From Bedellia somnulentella (Eukaryota; Arthropoda; Insecta; Lepidoptera; Bedelliidae), in NCBI GenBank assembly GCA_963576735.1, contig OY755178.1, positions 7,626,001-7,690,000 on the forward strand: DNA of 64,000 nt, in the 5' to 3' direction. A model generated the notes under the pieces. That model had not been told where the DNA came from, made no database searches, and saw nothing but the letters and a program-made list of their open reading frames with translations. Below, in pieces: positions 10,501 through 20,534 of this stretch; positions within the stretch are counted from its first letter, which is position 1, and each line of letters starts with the position of its first letter. A program made the translations under genes and the position numbers.

Positions 10501-13500
10501 CAAGCGCACTTGTATTTTCCTAAATATTAAATTTAAGATATGTATGCTTGTGGCAGCCATATATATGCGTGCCATACATAATAAACTAATAGCTACCTAC
10601 AGTAACCGTCGCCGATTCATTTATTACTTATTTTGCAAAATAATCAGTGACATGCGGTTGCATGCACTGTTTGAAATATACATAGTTAATAATTACTAGC
10701 AGACGTGCACTTTCCATTTACTATCAAAATTGCGGCGGTATTAGGTCAAAGTTAGCACATATAAGGCTGAACATAGCAGCTACTGATTATGATATTATTA
10801 TACTGACTGAAACTTGGCTACGCGAGGGTATATTTGATCATGAGGTAGCAGACGAGAGGTATGCTATTTTTCGTCGGGACAGATGTATAAACACGAGCGT
10901 TAAAAAAGACGGCGGTGGTGTATTGGTTGCGATAAAAAGAACATTACTACCCTGTAGGCGATTAGATTTAGAGTGTCAGACAATCGAAGAAATCATCGTA
11001 ACATTACCATTATGTGGCTCTACTAGGTTATTCATCTGTGCTGTGTATTTGCCTCCTTCATCCAATATGCTGTCTTACGAAACATACTTCAATAACCTCA
11101 CAAGATTATTTACAGCACATTCTAATGATAATTATTGTATTGCTGGAGATTACAATATGCCAAACCTAGTATGGCTTAAGGAAAACCAGGACGAAAATTT
11201 AACTGCTCAAATAGATTTAATCGGTATTCATCAGTTATTAATAGACGCGACCAATTATATGCAATTAAAACAAATAAATTGTATCCATAATACTAACAAT
11301 AGGCTACTAGATCTATTTTTCACTGATATCAACACATTCAAGTGCTCCCAACCATGGGCAATACTTACTGATAAAGTTGATAAACACCACCCCCCTATTA
11401 TGATTGAACTAGAAATAAATAAAAACTTTGATTCCATACTGCCTCTTGTACAACTAAAACACGATTTTTATAAGAGTGACTATCAAGCGATAAAGGATCA
11501 CCTTTATACAATCGATTGGCATCAAGAACTTTCCACTTACGATGCTATAACAGCAACAGAGAAGTTTTATAAAATAATTAACGAAACTATTAGCAAGCAC
11601 GTGCCCGTCAAGAAAATTCGTAATTCACAATATCCCCCATGGTTCTCTAACGCCTTAAGGTCTACGTTAACACGTAAATACAAGATTTGGCGTCGTTGGA
11701 ATACATACCACAATTTAGCTGATTATGGTGAGTTTTCTTTACTGCGAAAAAGGAGTAAAATGTTGCTTAAATGTTGTTTCCGGACCTATATGAGCTCTAC
11801 CGAAAGTAATATTCATAAAAACCCTAAATCTTTCTGGAAGTATATATCATCTATTAAAAAAAACGACTCTAGCTACCCCAGCACAATGACCTTTGGAAAT
11901 ACAACTTCTAGTGACCCTGCTATCATAGTTAGCATGTTTAATAATTACTTTAGCTCAGTATTCGAACCATCATCTGATTTTACAACACTGGATTTGGCTT
12001 CCCTCCCTTCAAACTCAAGTTCCCCTAACATACATCTACTGCAGTTTTCTGAAACTCAAATAGAACGAAAACTAAAATACCTTGATGCTAGTAAAGGGCC
12101 CGGCCCAGACAAAATACACCCAATTTTCCTTAAAAATCTAGCACATGAATTATCAATGCCTCTATGTTTCCTTTTTAATAAATGCATGGCTGAAGGTATA
12201 TTTCCTGATCAATGGAAACTGGCTCATATAGTTCCATTACATAAATCGGGCAATAGAAGCCTCATTACTAATTACCGGCCGATTTCAATTTTGTCTACTG
12301 TACCAAAAGTATTAGAATCCCTTGTACATCAAAACCTTATATTAAACTTAAAACCCCACATAGTGGAGGAACAACACGGTTTTTTGAGAGGCCGTTCAAC
12401 TGTGACAAACTTGATAGTATACTCCGATTACATTTTCCGTCACATGGACAAAAAAATACAAATAGACGCTGTATACACCGATTTTTTAAAAGCCTTCGAC
12501 AAAATAGACCACATCATGCTATTCCTTAGATTAGCTTATAATGGTATCAAGGGAGACTTTTTAAGGTGGTTCGTTTCTTACTTGACTAATCGATATCAGG
12601 TGGTGAGGGTAGATGGTCACCTTTCAGAGAAGAGGCTGGTCACCTCCGGTGTGATACAGGGTTCTATCCTTGGCCCATTGTTGTATTTACTATTTGTGAA
12701 CGAAATTGTAAGGTGTTTTGAAAATAGCAGAGTCTTATTATTTGCAGATGACCTTAAAATATTCATGCCTATCAAAACTATAAACGATACCCAACTTCTT
12801 CAGGCCGATCTGGACCGTTTTGGTCGTTTTTGTAAAGAAAATAATTTATACCTAGCACACAACAAATGTAAACAAATAACATTCACCAAAAACCGGAAAA
12901 TAATTTTGCACAACTACCATATTGATAACTGTCCCTTAGAGAGGGTATCACAAATTCGGGACTTAGGAATTATTTTCGACGAAAGCTTGAGTTTTGATGC
13001 CCACGTAGAGGCTATCTGTACAAAGGCCTATCAAATGCTAGGATTTATTTTGCGTGCTGGAAGACATTTCAAAAGAAAATCATCTATGGTCTGTCTATAC
13101 AAATCTTTGGTGAGGTCTCAGTTGGAATATGCCAGCGTGATTTGGAATCCCTACTATTCAAAGTACTCCAATAAGATAGAATCCATACAGAAAAAAGCCC
13201 TTAAAGCCATACACTACAAATTTCATCATTCCAGAATGTCTTACACTAATCTACTTAAAAAATACAACCTACAATCACTGACAGACAGACGACAACTTAT
13301 TGACCAAATGACGCTCCATAACATATGTTTTAACCATTACGATTGCATTCCCCTGTCCAACGAAATAGGCTACCGCGTCCCGCGTCGGCCCGACAGCCGA
13401 CTGCCGCACACAGCCGTGTTCGCGGTAGAGCCCGTCCGCACGGTGGCTGGCGAGCGCGCTCCTCTTCGTAGGATTTGTGAATCACACAATAAAAACTACA

Positions 13501-13613
13501 GCTCTATAGACATATTTAATTCGTCTAAACTCCAGCTCAAGCGAAGTATACTGATAAATGATACCATTAAATGATCAATTTTAGTATATGACACACACAC
13601 ATACATACATACA

Positions 13614-13695
<82 letters not shown>

Positions 13696-15873
13696 GCATA
13701 AACTTGTATAAACACAATCCCATTTAATAGATGTATTAGTTATAAGCTTTATAATGTTTAAATGCTGATTATATATTTTATACAAAGTTCAGTTTCATAT
13801 AAGTTTTTAAGATATGTTTATTATGATAGGATAAATAGAATAATAATAGAAATGTAAATATTCTGTGATGAACAGTTCTGGATACAGACTGATTTCACCA
13901 TGTAATTTAATTAGAAATAATGTATTTAGTCTGTGTCTGTTGTTTGTCCAAAATAAATAAATAACAGTTTTTTTTATATGAAATTTAATGTTTTTAACGC
14001 TCCAGACGCTCCACTACTAAGACATAAACTATTTTGTTTTCATCTATACATTTTCTCATATTGTTTTTAAAATCCAGCTGTTCAATGAGTAAGGCAGCAG
14101 AAGATACTAAGATTTTTAGATTATTCAACCCGAGTATCAATAATTTATTTGAGAATAGACGCAAACTTAGGATTCACTTTTGTAGTAAGAGCCCCCAGTT
14201 GGAAAGTTCATCTGGTGTAAGTCCTACTTTTAGCCTGGAGACAGTATACCCACATAAAAGTGGCAAACCAAATGCTGATGTGGCTTGTTATGCTGACACT
14301 TTACTAAACACAACTTAGCTTGTTTATATCCTCAGGTTAGTTTCTCTCATGAGATGTAGGCATGTAATGATAAGAACCCATTCATCATTGTATCTAACCA
14401 ACATATAATCTGTGTATAGTAGTAAGATTTGCGTTACATACATAAATACACTCTAGGCTGTAAAATTCATTTTTTTAAATTAATTATTTATGAGTTACCC
14501 TTTCTCACGTGATGTACTCACTCTCACATGCCCAAGTCAATTTCTGCACTCAATGATTAAGAAAGAGATTTAAAACAAGTGGAGTTCTAGCGAAATATTA
14601 TATGACTTCTTGTATAAACTCATTTTCCTAGCATAGTACCTATATTTTCAGAAACACTATTTTAAAATGACATAATATAAACTCATACTTGACTAAAGGG
14701 TCATTGTAAGTTGCACAGGATTGGTAAACTGTGGGTGGTTTCACAGGAATTACAGCTATTTTAGCTAACTCGCCGGCAGCTATCAGCTTTTCTTGCTCCT
14801 CTTTCTTGTATATTGGGTTCTGATAGTAGTCTGGGAAACTAGTGGGCCTGGGATAGCCTCTTACTAATGATAAACACCATCTGAAAAGTTTGTATTTTTC
14901 TTTTAAATAAATTATCAGATAGATATTTATTATGATCATTTCTTTTATATAAATATAATTTTCTTCCTGATACATGGTTTAGGATGGGTCTGAACTGATT
15001 TTGTAGTAAAAAATATATATTGTAAAGCATGAGTGAATTAAGGAATTGTAATAGAACCATCAATGCTAGGATTAAATACCCCAATTACTTAATAATGGTA
15101 AAACGGATTACGTTTGGCAACAGGTGCAATGGGAGAAGAGTGAAATAAAAATAAAACATAATAATGGATGTGTTGTGTGTGTGAGCCTTGATATTTCAGT
15201 AGCAACACCATTGCTTCTTATGCAGGAGACATCACAGGGCTTGGACTAATATGACTTCTTGTTAGTCATTTGTGTGTTAATTTACCAAGGTTGTTTAAGC
15301 TTGGAAAACATTGTGAGGAAAACCATATGGCTGATTTTAGAAGTTCAATGATCTTTCGTATGTGCTTCAATAGGTTTCCATTTCCAAGGATAAATACTAT
15401 TATTAATAATGCCACCATGTTTATTGGCTCAAATGATCTGTTTCAGATAATCTGATTTTAATAAATAATTCACACATGCAACTATCTTCTTTCTAAAGAC
15501 CTGCAAAATTATACTAATGCAAAATTAACTACTGTTATGTCTTTTGAATTGAGGAATGTCTGTTGTGTTAACTGCTGCTGCTCCTTATTTAAATAAATAA
15601 AATAAATTAATTATTAACTATTTATCCTGTAATTCTTTTTCTTAAGGGATACCTCTCAACTTACAAAAGTGGCTGACGAATATTCTAAATCTGAAGCTCG
15701 GCTCTACCCTATTTCGAGACTTATAGTCGTGAACACATTATTTTAAACTTCTATAGGCCTTAGCTGGCGGTCATTTAGCAGAGCAAGAGCAATCCAATAA
15801 CATAATATAACAAAGGGACTTACTTAGATTGTATAGGAAGCACCGAGATGATTTGTCTGCTCAAGGAATTCAT
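7580..15873 (-). CDS. mRpS7: Mitochondrial ribosomal protein S7 (uS7m), 4 exons
   Basis: Minus-strand exons are 15824-15873, 14689-14880, 8167-8401 and 7580-7798, totalling 696 nt for 231 residues and a TAG stop at 7580-7582. All introns are GT-AG and all phases close. Residues 1-17 (MNSLSRQIISVLPIQSK) look like a mitochondrial presequence. Residues 81-98 (NKVINHVMEMGKKQLARS) match the uS7 core. The C-terminus (KQDLHRQCEANRAYAHYRWQ) matches the conserved uS7 end, where bacterial S7 reads HRMAEANRAFAHYRW. The protein binds the 3' domain of 12S rRNA and nucleates head assembly of the mitochondrial small subunit. Human MRPS7 has 242 residues, so the length fits. The intron at 8402-14688 (6.3 kb) is swollen by a CR1-like LINE and an older transposon fragment. 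Exon 1 is the least certain part. It rests on splice phase, a strong GTAAGT donor and the presequence-like content. Confidence 0.88.
8934..9702 (+). pseudogene. Broken transposon-type protein with CxxC motif (inside mRpS7 intron)
   Basis: Three blocks survive. The first frame (8934-9213) has GCRVKYIHQKYIDAYKKEK. A shifted frame from about 9158 reads NCFICGQEANPTKEAK, with a CxxC zinc-type pair. A third block (9376-9702) has EEIFKYIEENEDCQFTM followed by VPDEKTIRKRLIDRYHDDI and a TTIICL strand. I recall this order of blocks from large multi-copy insect proteins of unknown function, probably transposon-encoded. I cannot name the element. At least one frameshift, and a probable deletion between blocks two and three, make it non-functional. 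It is not part of the S7 transcript. Confidence 0.5.
9863..10279 (+). pseudogene. LINE ORF1, C-terminal part
   Basis: The frame is open from 9863 to the TGA at 10277-10279 without an ATG, so the N-terminus is lost by 5' truncation. Residues include RPKNIIVHLATRHLRNDVI, a serine-rich linker, then INEHLTLKRKILYSKVRSIA and KIKFVWVKNSAILTRKD. That last part is the fold shared with baculovirus FP proteins and with LINE ORF1 C-termini, and is thought to bind nucleic acid. The intact protein would coat LINE RNA. Confidence 0.65.
10686..13574 (+). CDS. LINE ORF2: AP endonuclease and reverse transcriptase, apparently open
   Basis: The frame is open from after the TAG at 10683-10685 to the TGA at 13572-13574, up to 962 codons, close to full length for this class. 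Homology starts at once with ALSIYYQNCGGIRSK, the normal beginning of the endonuclease domain. It continues with ILTETWLREG, FICAVYLPPSS, IAGDYNMPN and a DKHHPP motif. The RT follows: SKGPGPDKIHP, NYRPISILSTVPKVLE, EEQHGFLRGRST, VYTDFLKAFDKIDH, GVIQGSILGPLLY and the catalytic LLFADDLKIF. There is no ATG near the start, so translation would rely on re-initiation or an alternative codon. The last ~60 codons (about 13370-13470) are far richer in GC than the rest. The open frame implies a fairly recent insertion. It codes for a retrotransposon, not a host function. Confidence 0.85.
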   Translation, partial: LIITSRRALSIYYQNCGGIRSKLAHIRLNIAATDYDIIILTETWLREGIFDHEVADERYAIFRRDRCINTSVKKDGGGVLVAIKRTLLPCRRLDLECQTIEEIIVTLPLCGSTRLFICAVYLPPSSNMLSYETYFNNLTRLFTAHSNDNYCIAGDYNMPNLVWLKENQDENLTAQIDLIGIHQLLIDATNYMQLKQINCIHNTNNRLLDLFFTDINTFKCSQPWAILTDKVDKHHPPIMIELEINKNFDSILPLVQLKHDFYKSDYQAIKDHLYTIDWHQELSTYDAITATEKFYKIINETISKHVPVKKIRNSQYPPWFSNALRSTLTRKYKIWRRWNTYHNLADYGEFSLLRKRSKMLLKCCFRTYMSSTESNIHKNPKSFWKYISSIKKNDSSYPSTMTFGNTTSSDPAIIVSMFNNYFSSVFEPSSDFTTLDLASLPSNSSSPNIHLLQFSETQIERKLKYLDASKGPGPDKIHPIFLKNLAHELSMPLCFLFNKCMAEGIFPDQWKLAHIVPLHKSGNRSLITNYRPISILSTVPKVLESLVHQNLILNLKPHIVEEQHGFLRGRSTVTNLIVYSDYIFRHMDKKIQIDAVYTDFLKAFDKIDHIMLFLRLAYNGIKGDFLRWFVSYLTNRYQVVRVDGHLSEKRLVTSGVIQGSILGPLLYLLFVNEIVRCFENSRVLLFADDLKIFMPIKTINDTQLLQADLDRFGRFCKENNLYLAHNKCKQITFTKNRKIILHNYHIDNCPLERVSQIRDLGIIFDESLSFDAHVEAICTKAYQMLGFILRAGRHFKRKSSMVCLYKSLVRSQLEYASVIWNPYYSKYSNKIESIQKKALKAIHYKFHHSRMSYTNLLKKYNLQSLTDRRQLIDQMTLHNICFNHYDCIPLSNEIGYRVPRRPDSRLPHTAVFAVEPVRTVAGERAPLRRICESHNKNYSSIDIFNSSKLQLKRSILINDTIK
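13591..13694. repeat. (CA)n microsatellite
   Basis: About 104 bp of nearly pure CA repeats with two short CATA interruptions near the left side. It lies just after the LINE ORF2 stop. The long reverse frames full of CV repeats here are artefacts of this repeat. Confidence 0.97.
13966..14688. other. mRpS7 intron sequence without gene
   Basis: Between the LINE 3' end and exon 2 of mRpS7. A plus-strand frame at 14085-14318 (about 77 codons from MSKAAEDTK) has no family I recognise and no splice or promoter context. Confidence 0.35.
15640..15735 (+). mobile_element. Family-A SINE, 3' half
   Basis: Matches the part from ACTTACAAAAGTGGCTGA to a diverged TATAGTCGTGA. It sits in mRpS7 intron 1, less than 100 bp from the exon 1 donor. 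Confidence 0.65.
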
Positions 15874-16201
15874 ACTGGTATCAAAATATTTAACTTCTTT
15901 GCTTTATCACTATTTAATTTAAAATGTTAAAAGTTATTTCATTTTAACAAAGTCTGAAGTCTATAAATGGCTAATTATTGTTTCTACATAGATTGCATAT
16001 TCATGTAATTTTATATACTGATTATGGGGGTAATTATTTCTGATAATAAACTTATTTTACAAGCAGCATTAAACTATTTTTATTTTATTAAATTTTTAAG
16101 GTTAGATAGATTATTATATTTTTTTATAATACATACATAGAGTAAAGTAATACACTGGAAATAAATAAATCTCTGGTTTCTAGACCTTTTGAGCCATTAA
16201 G
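15874..16201. promoter_or_regulatory. Presumed mRpS7 5' flank
   Basis: AT-rich sequence upstream of the S7 start codon on the minus strand, ending at a TTAA-flanked transposon. No TATA box or initiator could be called with confidence. The label is positional only. Confidence 0.25.
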
Positions 16202-16836
16202 TTAAAGGGCATACAACACGCTCATGCTTGACCACAGTATTGCATGCGCAAGCCAGCTTGTACACTGAACACTGAACGTTTAGTTGGTAAAACTGTTGCA
16301 TGCATTTGCATGCGCAAATTCTGAAGCTTGGATTGATGATTTTATGACATGTTTGAAATTCATCATGCTCAGTCATACTTGTACAAACTTGTTTGCGCGT
16401 GTGGTTGGGCGTTCAGTGTTCAAGTCAAGCCGCCCAACTTCATTCGAGCTGAGTGGAGTATTGTGCACGAACGTGAAAATAGCGGATTCAAGTGCATGCG
16501 GTAGACAATTTATTACTCTAATCTCATCATATCTATCATTTGACAGAAATAAAAAGAACGACGCATACAAAAAAAATATAAATAATTCAAGTTGTGAACA
16601 ATTTAAAATGTTGTATTGTGGTCTTTTTTTTCACAAGCAAAAACTTAAAAAATAATACAACAAGAAAAAACTTTCCATTGGGAAACATTGTCTTCACATC
16701 AACAATATCGACAAGAATGTGGCTTGTGCAAACTAGTTTGAACCGTGTGGTAGCCTCGTCAGTGTTCCGCCTTTCCGGGCGATTTGCTTGCGCAAGCAAA
16801 ACTGTGGTCAAGCATAAGCGTGTGGTAGGCCCTTAA
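16202..16836. mobile_element. TTAA-flanked inverted-repeat element (MITE-like, ~630 bp)
   Basis: The left end reads TTAAAGGGCATACAACACGC, then TCATGCTTGACCACAGT and a TTGCNTGCGCAAGC block. The reverse complement of the right end reads TTAAGGGCCTACCACACGC, then TTATGCTTGACCACAGT and the same block. That is over 45 bp of good inverted match. TTAA is present at both outer edges (16202-16205 and 16833-16836). Inner copies of TGCATGCGCAA and GTGTTCAAG-type words form subterminal repeats. No transposase frame exists. TTAA suits piggyBac, Kolobok or ISL2EU-like systems, and the ends alone do not decide between them. Confidence 0.75.
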
Positions 16837-17845
16837 GATTTCACATGAACACAGACATCGATATACTAAATCTTAGTAAGATATACTAGAAAATAAATAG
16901 TGTAAGAAAGGAAACCCAACCCAGACCAGATCAAGGTGGAACGAATAGAACAACACTATAGTTACTAAAACTCAAACACTGGTTACAATAATCAAGTAAA
17001 CTAAGTCGAAGTAGATTTAAAGATACACTTAAAATAGGAGTTGGTTTTAACGTATCTTATTTTATATCATATCATTGGCGAGTTAGTCCACTGTAGTGAG
17101 CGCTCTAACAGTACTCTCACAAACAATGACTTGTCTTGATAAAGTCCTTGACAGCTTCTTAGATGAAGTCTTCTTGTGTGGAATACAGTCCGTTCACAGC
17201 TTTTTAACCTCTAGCCTTAAGAAAAAATTTCTGGCGCTCTACTCTGAATCCTTATCGGCATGATATAACTTATATTATTATCGAATGCAGTAAAAAAACA
17301 AACATCACCATGAAGCACTAGCATGAAGCTACTAACTAAACAGGAGAGCGTACTCACAAAAATATGGTAAACAAAAATGCAATTTATTACCATGCTATAA
17401 AGTTAATTATCTTTTAAAGACTGTCAAGCAGAGAAACGTCCTAGAACGAGAGCCGTGTGAGAGAGAAGTGTGTCCCGCTCGCACGGTTGCCAGTCGAGAT
17501 TAAGTTCAAAGAAAAACAAATTAAACTTATTTATAGGGAGTATTTTATAAAAAGCAGGTTATTAACTGTTCCTTTTTTGTATTTTATTTTAATTATTATT
17601 GTCGCCTATCGATTTGGAGATAAATAATTGGTTAAGTTTGGCTAAAGGGATATTAATATTTGTCACGGGTATCCCTATCGAAACAAGATAAATGTGGTGT
17701 CCACAATTTATCATCTGTTTGAGTGTTTTGGAGCTTTTATCATTTAATAGTGATAAATATGGGTTCATGTTATGAAACAATAAATAAAATATCCTGTATC
17801 ATCTCGAACTTTACCACATGAATGCATTAAACGATTTGAATTTGG
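16837..17845. other. Gene-free stretch
   Basis: Moderately AT-rich. A minus-strand frame at 17589-17780 (63 codons) shows no known motif. Nothing is supported as a gene. Confidence 0.35.
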
Positions 17846-17890
17846 TTTTGCTCAAAAAGTGGCTGAGGAAATTTTAATTCTCAAGCACTG
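17846..17890 (+). mobile_element. Family-A SINE, left part, split by a transposon
   Basis: CAAAAAGTGGCTGAGGAA followed by ATTTTAATTCTCAAGCACTG matches the SINE up to the word just before GGCTACCC. The missing right part resumes at 22327 beyond the inserted element. Confidence 0.7.
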
Positions 17891-18682
17891 CCCAATTAAC
17901 AATTTAAAGTCGTTCAATAGTTAAGTTAACGTTATTTTGTTACCACTGTTCGTAAAAGCTATGTCACACTAATGTTATAATAACGCTTACTAAACGCGAA
18001 AAGGGCCCCAATTATACGACCTTCAATGTTGTATAATGGTCATACAAAAGTCAGAAGATGACTCCGTTAACGTCATTTAAAAGTCGTGTGAACGTTTATG
18101 AATTACCACATTCATCGCGCAGTAGTCGCACCGTAACTTTACAACCACCTGTTTGGTTATATTGCGGTCGTACAGATGTTTTTGAATTATTAAAACGTTT
18201 TATATAAGTCTAGTAACAACCCCTGAAAGGCTGCTTAATATTTCTTGTTAGTTGTTGTTTTTATTTGGAGATTTATTGCAAGATAAATAATTACAAGGAA
18301 GTAAGGGAAAAGAAATTAGAGTATTACGTGACTTTCATATTTTGCTTACAATATTTGTCTTTAATACCGTTTAGTTCGACTGGGAATTTAAGTTTTACGA
18401 TAATATACCTATCTAAATACAATTCATATTTTCATGCCCCTTCTTAGTTTTGTGTTTAAAACATCATATTTTTATTACCAAAAATAAATTTATTTTTAAA
18501 AATGTCAGACATATTGGTTTGGTTGCATACTTACCTCTTTATGACGTTTTACAGACACAAAGTCTTTTTAAGGTTATTTGAAGACCATGCAATACGCCAT
18601 TAAAGCTAGCTATTAGGGTTCCTTATAACATTTAATTATTTTTTTATACATATAATATAACAAATAGCGTTGCAGTACAGAT

Positions 18683-18759
18683 ACGCAGAAGAAAAGTAAG
18701 ACCTGATGTGGAGGTCTGAAAGCCGGGAACCTCCACATCCAGTCTTAGTTTTTCTGCGT
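18683..18759. other. 77-nt near-perfect hairpin
   Basis: The left arm at 18683-18715 (ACGCAGAA, then TAAGAC, then GATGTGGAGGT) pairs with the right arm at 18729-18759 (ACCTCCACATC, then GTCTTA, then TTCTGCGT), leaving a 13-nt loop. Only two small bulges interrupt the stem. Size and shape are within the pre-miRNA range. The hairpin lies inside a DNA transposon, so a tiny foldback MITE or transposon-derived small-RNA precursor is as likely as a miRNA gene. Confidence 0.8.
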
Positions 18760-19497
18760 TTTCATACTATAACAATATTCGTTAATTAAAATTAGATAAA
18801 TCGCCAAATGTAAAAGGTATGTCAATGAATTTTTATAATAGTTTTTTTTGATGTATCAACATTAACCTAAATTAATTATCTTTAAATTTATTTCAGGTAA
18901 AACCCATTCTTGGCAAAAGTAAAGAAAAATTTATAAGTAACTTCTATCGGATATGGTTGAATATTTGCATCATATTCTAATTATTGTTTCAATAAGCATA
19001 CAATTTTCTATTCATGATTTCACATGGTAATTAACCTCCTGAGACCTAGACAAATTTATTTACAAAATGTTAAAATAAATTACAATTTTCTGAAAGGTTG
19101 TAAATCTGTGGTCCAAAAAAAAATTTAAAAAAAAATCCTCCCCTCCCCCCTTCCCACTTATGGTATGTACTCATATGAGGACGCTAGGCGTCGGGTCCCA
19201 TATGAGGACATAAATAGTTCTCCTGAAGTTATGAAAATTTGGACTTGAGTCAAATAAAACACTATGATTAGCATCAAATTACTCTTATTTCGTAAATTAG
19301 ATTTATTTACCACAAAAATAAACCTTAAAAAACTATAATTTTTACCTTATAACTAAATCACATAAATCAGTCATTTAGGTACGATTAAATACTTGCAATA
19401 GAAAATCGTGTTGAGATCACGAAAAATTAAACAAATGGACATTCAAATAATTGGCTCTGAAACACAAAACAAATTCTATAAAATAATAGGAACTTTA

Positions 19498-19887
19498 CTA
19501 ATGAAATATTTGGAAGCAATTGCGATTTAAAGTGTTACATAAATAAATATTACACTTTGCGCATTTGGTCCTGCTTTTTTGCTTGCAGCCAGGTAGGCGA
19601 CGTCTGTTTTGAACTGATGTTTTTAGCGGCATATGATCTGCTTTTTGACACCTTTTGATTTCTGACGGTAAAGGAACGATGAAAACCTTCCTTTTCTTAT
19701 GTTTGGGCTCCAACACTCCGTCGTCAGTCTCAGAACTGTCACTTGACACGTCATTAGTTTCTATAAAGTAGTGACCTAGGACCATTTTGAATTCCTGCAG
19801 TTGCATTGTTTTTTTGCGAGTGACACCGTTCCTCACACATTCTTGGCGATAGACAAACCACGAGTTAGTTACTGCTAAATCAAACAT
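19498..19887 (-). pseudogene. piggyBac-like transposase, C-terminal fragment
   Basis: This 129-codon frame includes LAVTNSWFVYRQE (the end of the conserved DDE-core tail), an acidic SSDSSETDDG linker, a basic KHKKRK patch and a C-terminal cysteine cluster. The cluster reads CKQKSRTKCAKCNIYLCN followed by NCFQIFH. The C-x2-C, C-x-C and CF-x2-FH arrangement is the cross-brace zinc finger that binds the ends in piggyBac transposases. The three catalytic aspartates lie in the deleted part. Confidence 0.8.
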
Positions 19888-19929
19888 GTGAAAGACTACT
19901 AAAGACTACACACATCTTATAGGAGCATG

Positions 19930-20534
19930 CCTTCGACCTCGAGATATGGCTACCGATACGGAACTTCCCCGCCCCCCTCCGCGTCCTCTTCCTCTCCCCC
20001 GTACTCTTCCTCTTAAAATTACTCTTCCTCGGCCTCCGACAGTAGCTCCAGGTATATGCGAAGGAGTACTTGAGCTTGCTGTTACTTCGTCACTGGAAAA
20101 AACAACAAGCTCTTGAATTGGTATAGTGTCGCTTCTATTTTCATCGCCGTCCGAACTGGAATCTCCACTAGAATGTGTTGGTGGAACCAGTTCATCTTCG
20201 CTGTCTAATAATGGTTCACCGTCAGATTAATTCAGCCAATTTATAATTTCATCTTCTTTCAAACCTAAAAAAATATAAGTCTTTAGAACGAGTGTCATCG
20301 TATGAGGACGTAAATACACACCGAGAATTGTAGTTAAGAACGAGAGTGATCATATAAGGACATAGAAAAAAAAAGTTATCCCAAAAAGCTAAATTTGATT
20401 ATTTATGCGAAATATTGGTATACAAATTTAGCTACATATTACCTCTAGCTGTTTTATACAAAAAAAACAACAAAATAATATAAAATTGTAAGGATTTTTT
20501 AAGATAAAAAACATGAAAACTCACCGCGCGGCAT
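19930..20534 (-). pseudogene. piggyBac-like transposase, N-terminal fragment with intron
   Basis: ATG at 20532-20534 opens a 10-nt exon (20525-20534) that ends at a GTGAGT donor. The acceptor TTTTAG resumes the frame at 20264 to give MPRGLKEDEIINWLN, which then hits TAA at 20227-20229. Beyond that stop the same frame continues with an acidic, serine-rich tract (LLDSEDELVPP, SSGDSSSDGDEN) and a glycine/arginine run (GRGRGRGGGG). Both are typical of the disordered N-terminus of these transposases. The frame is then lost near 19930 at the deletion joint with the C-terminal fragment. Confidence 0.6.

Larger units (their letters stand above)
9863..13965 (+). mobile_element. CR1-like LINE, 5'-truncated, inserted in mRpS7 intron (antisense)
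   Basis: A 4.1-kb unit with the end of ORF1 (9863-10279), an AT-rich spacer, a long ORF2 (10686-13574) and an AT-rich 3' region ending in AAATAAATAAATAA at about 13950-13965. It lies on the plus strand, opposite to mRpS7. The ORF1 tail resembles the baculovirus-FP-like C-terminal domain found in CR1-type ORF1 proteins, which is my main reason for CR1 over Jockey. The left edge is set where the ORF1 frame begins, next to unrelated AT-rich DNA. No target duplication was found, which is common for this group. Confidence 0.75.

Noticed and set aside
10283..10699. 138-codon frame between the LINE ORFs
   Set aside because: Hydrophobic, AT-driven composition (Ile, Tyr, Phe) in the spacer between ORF1 and ORF2. 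It overlaps the ORF2 start in another frame.
13496..13785. Long minus-strand frames rich in Cys-Val repeats
   Set aside because: They are translations of the (CA)n microsatellite and carry no protein signal.
14034..14318. 94-codon plus-strand frame in the mRpS7 intron
   Set aside because: No recognisable family, no splice sites or promoter, and not in phase with any neighbour. Kept only as a note.
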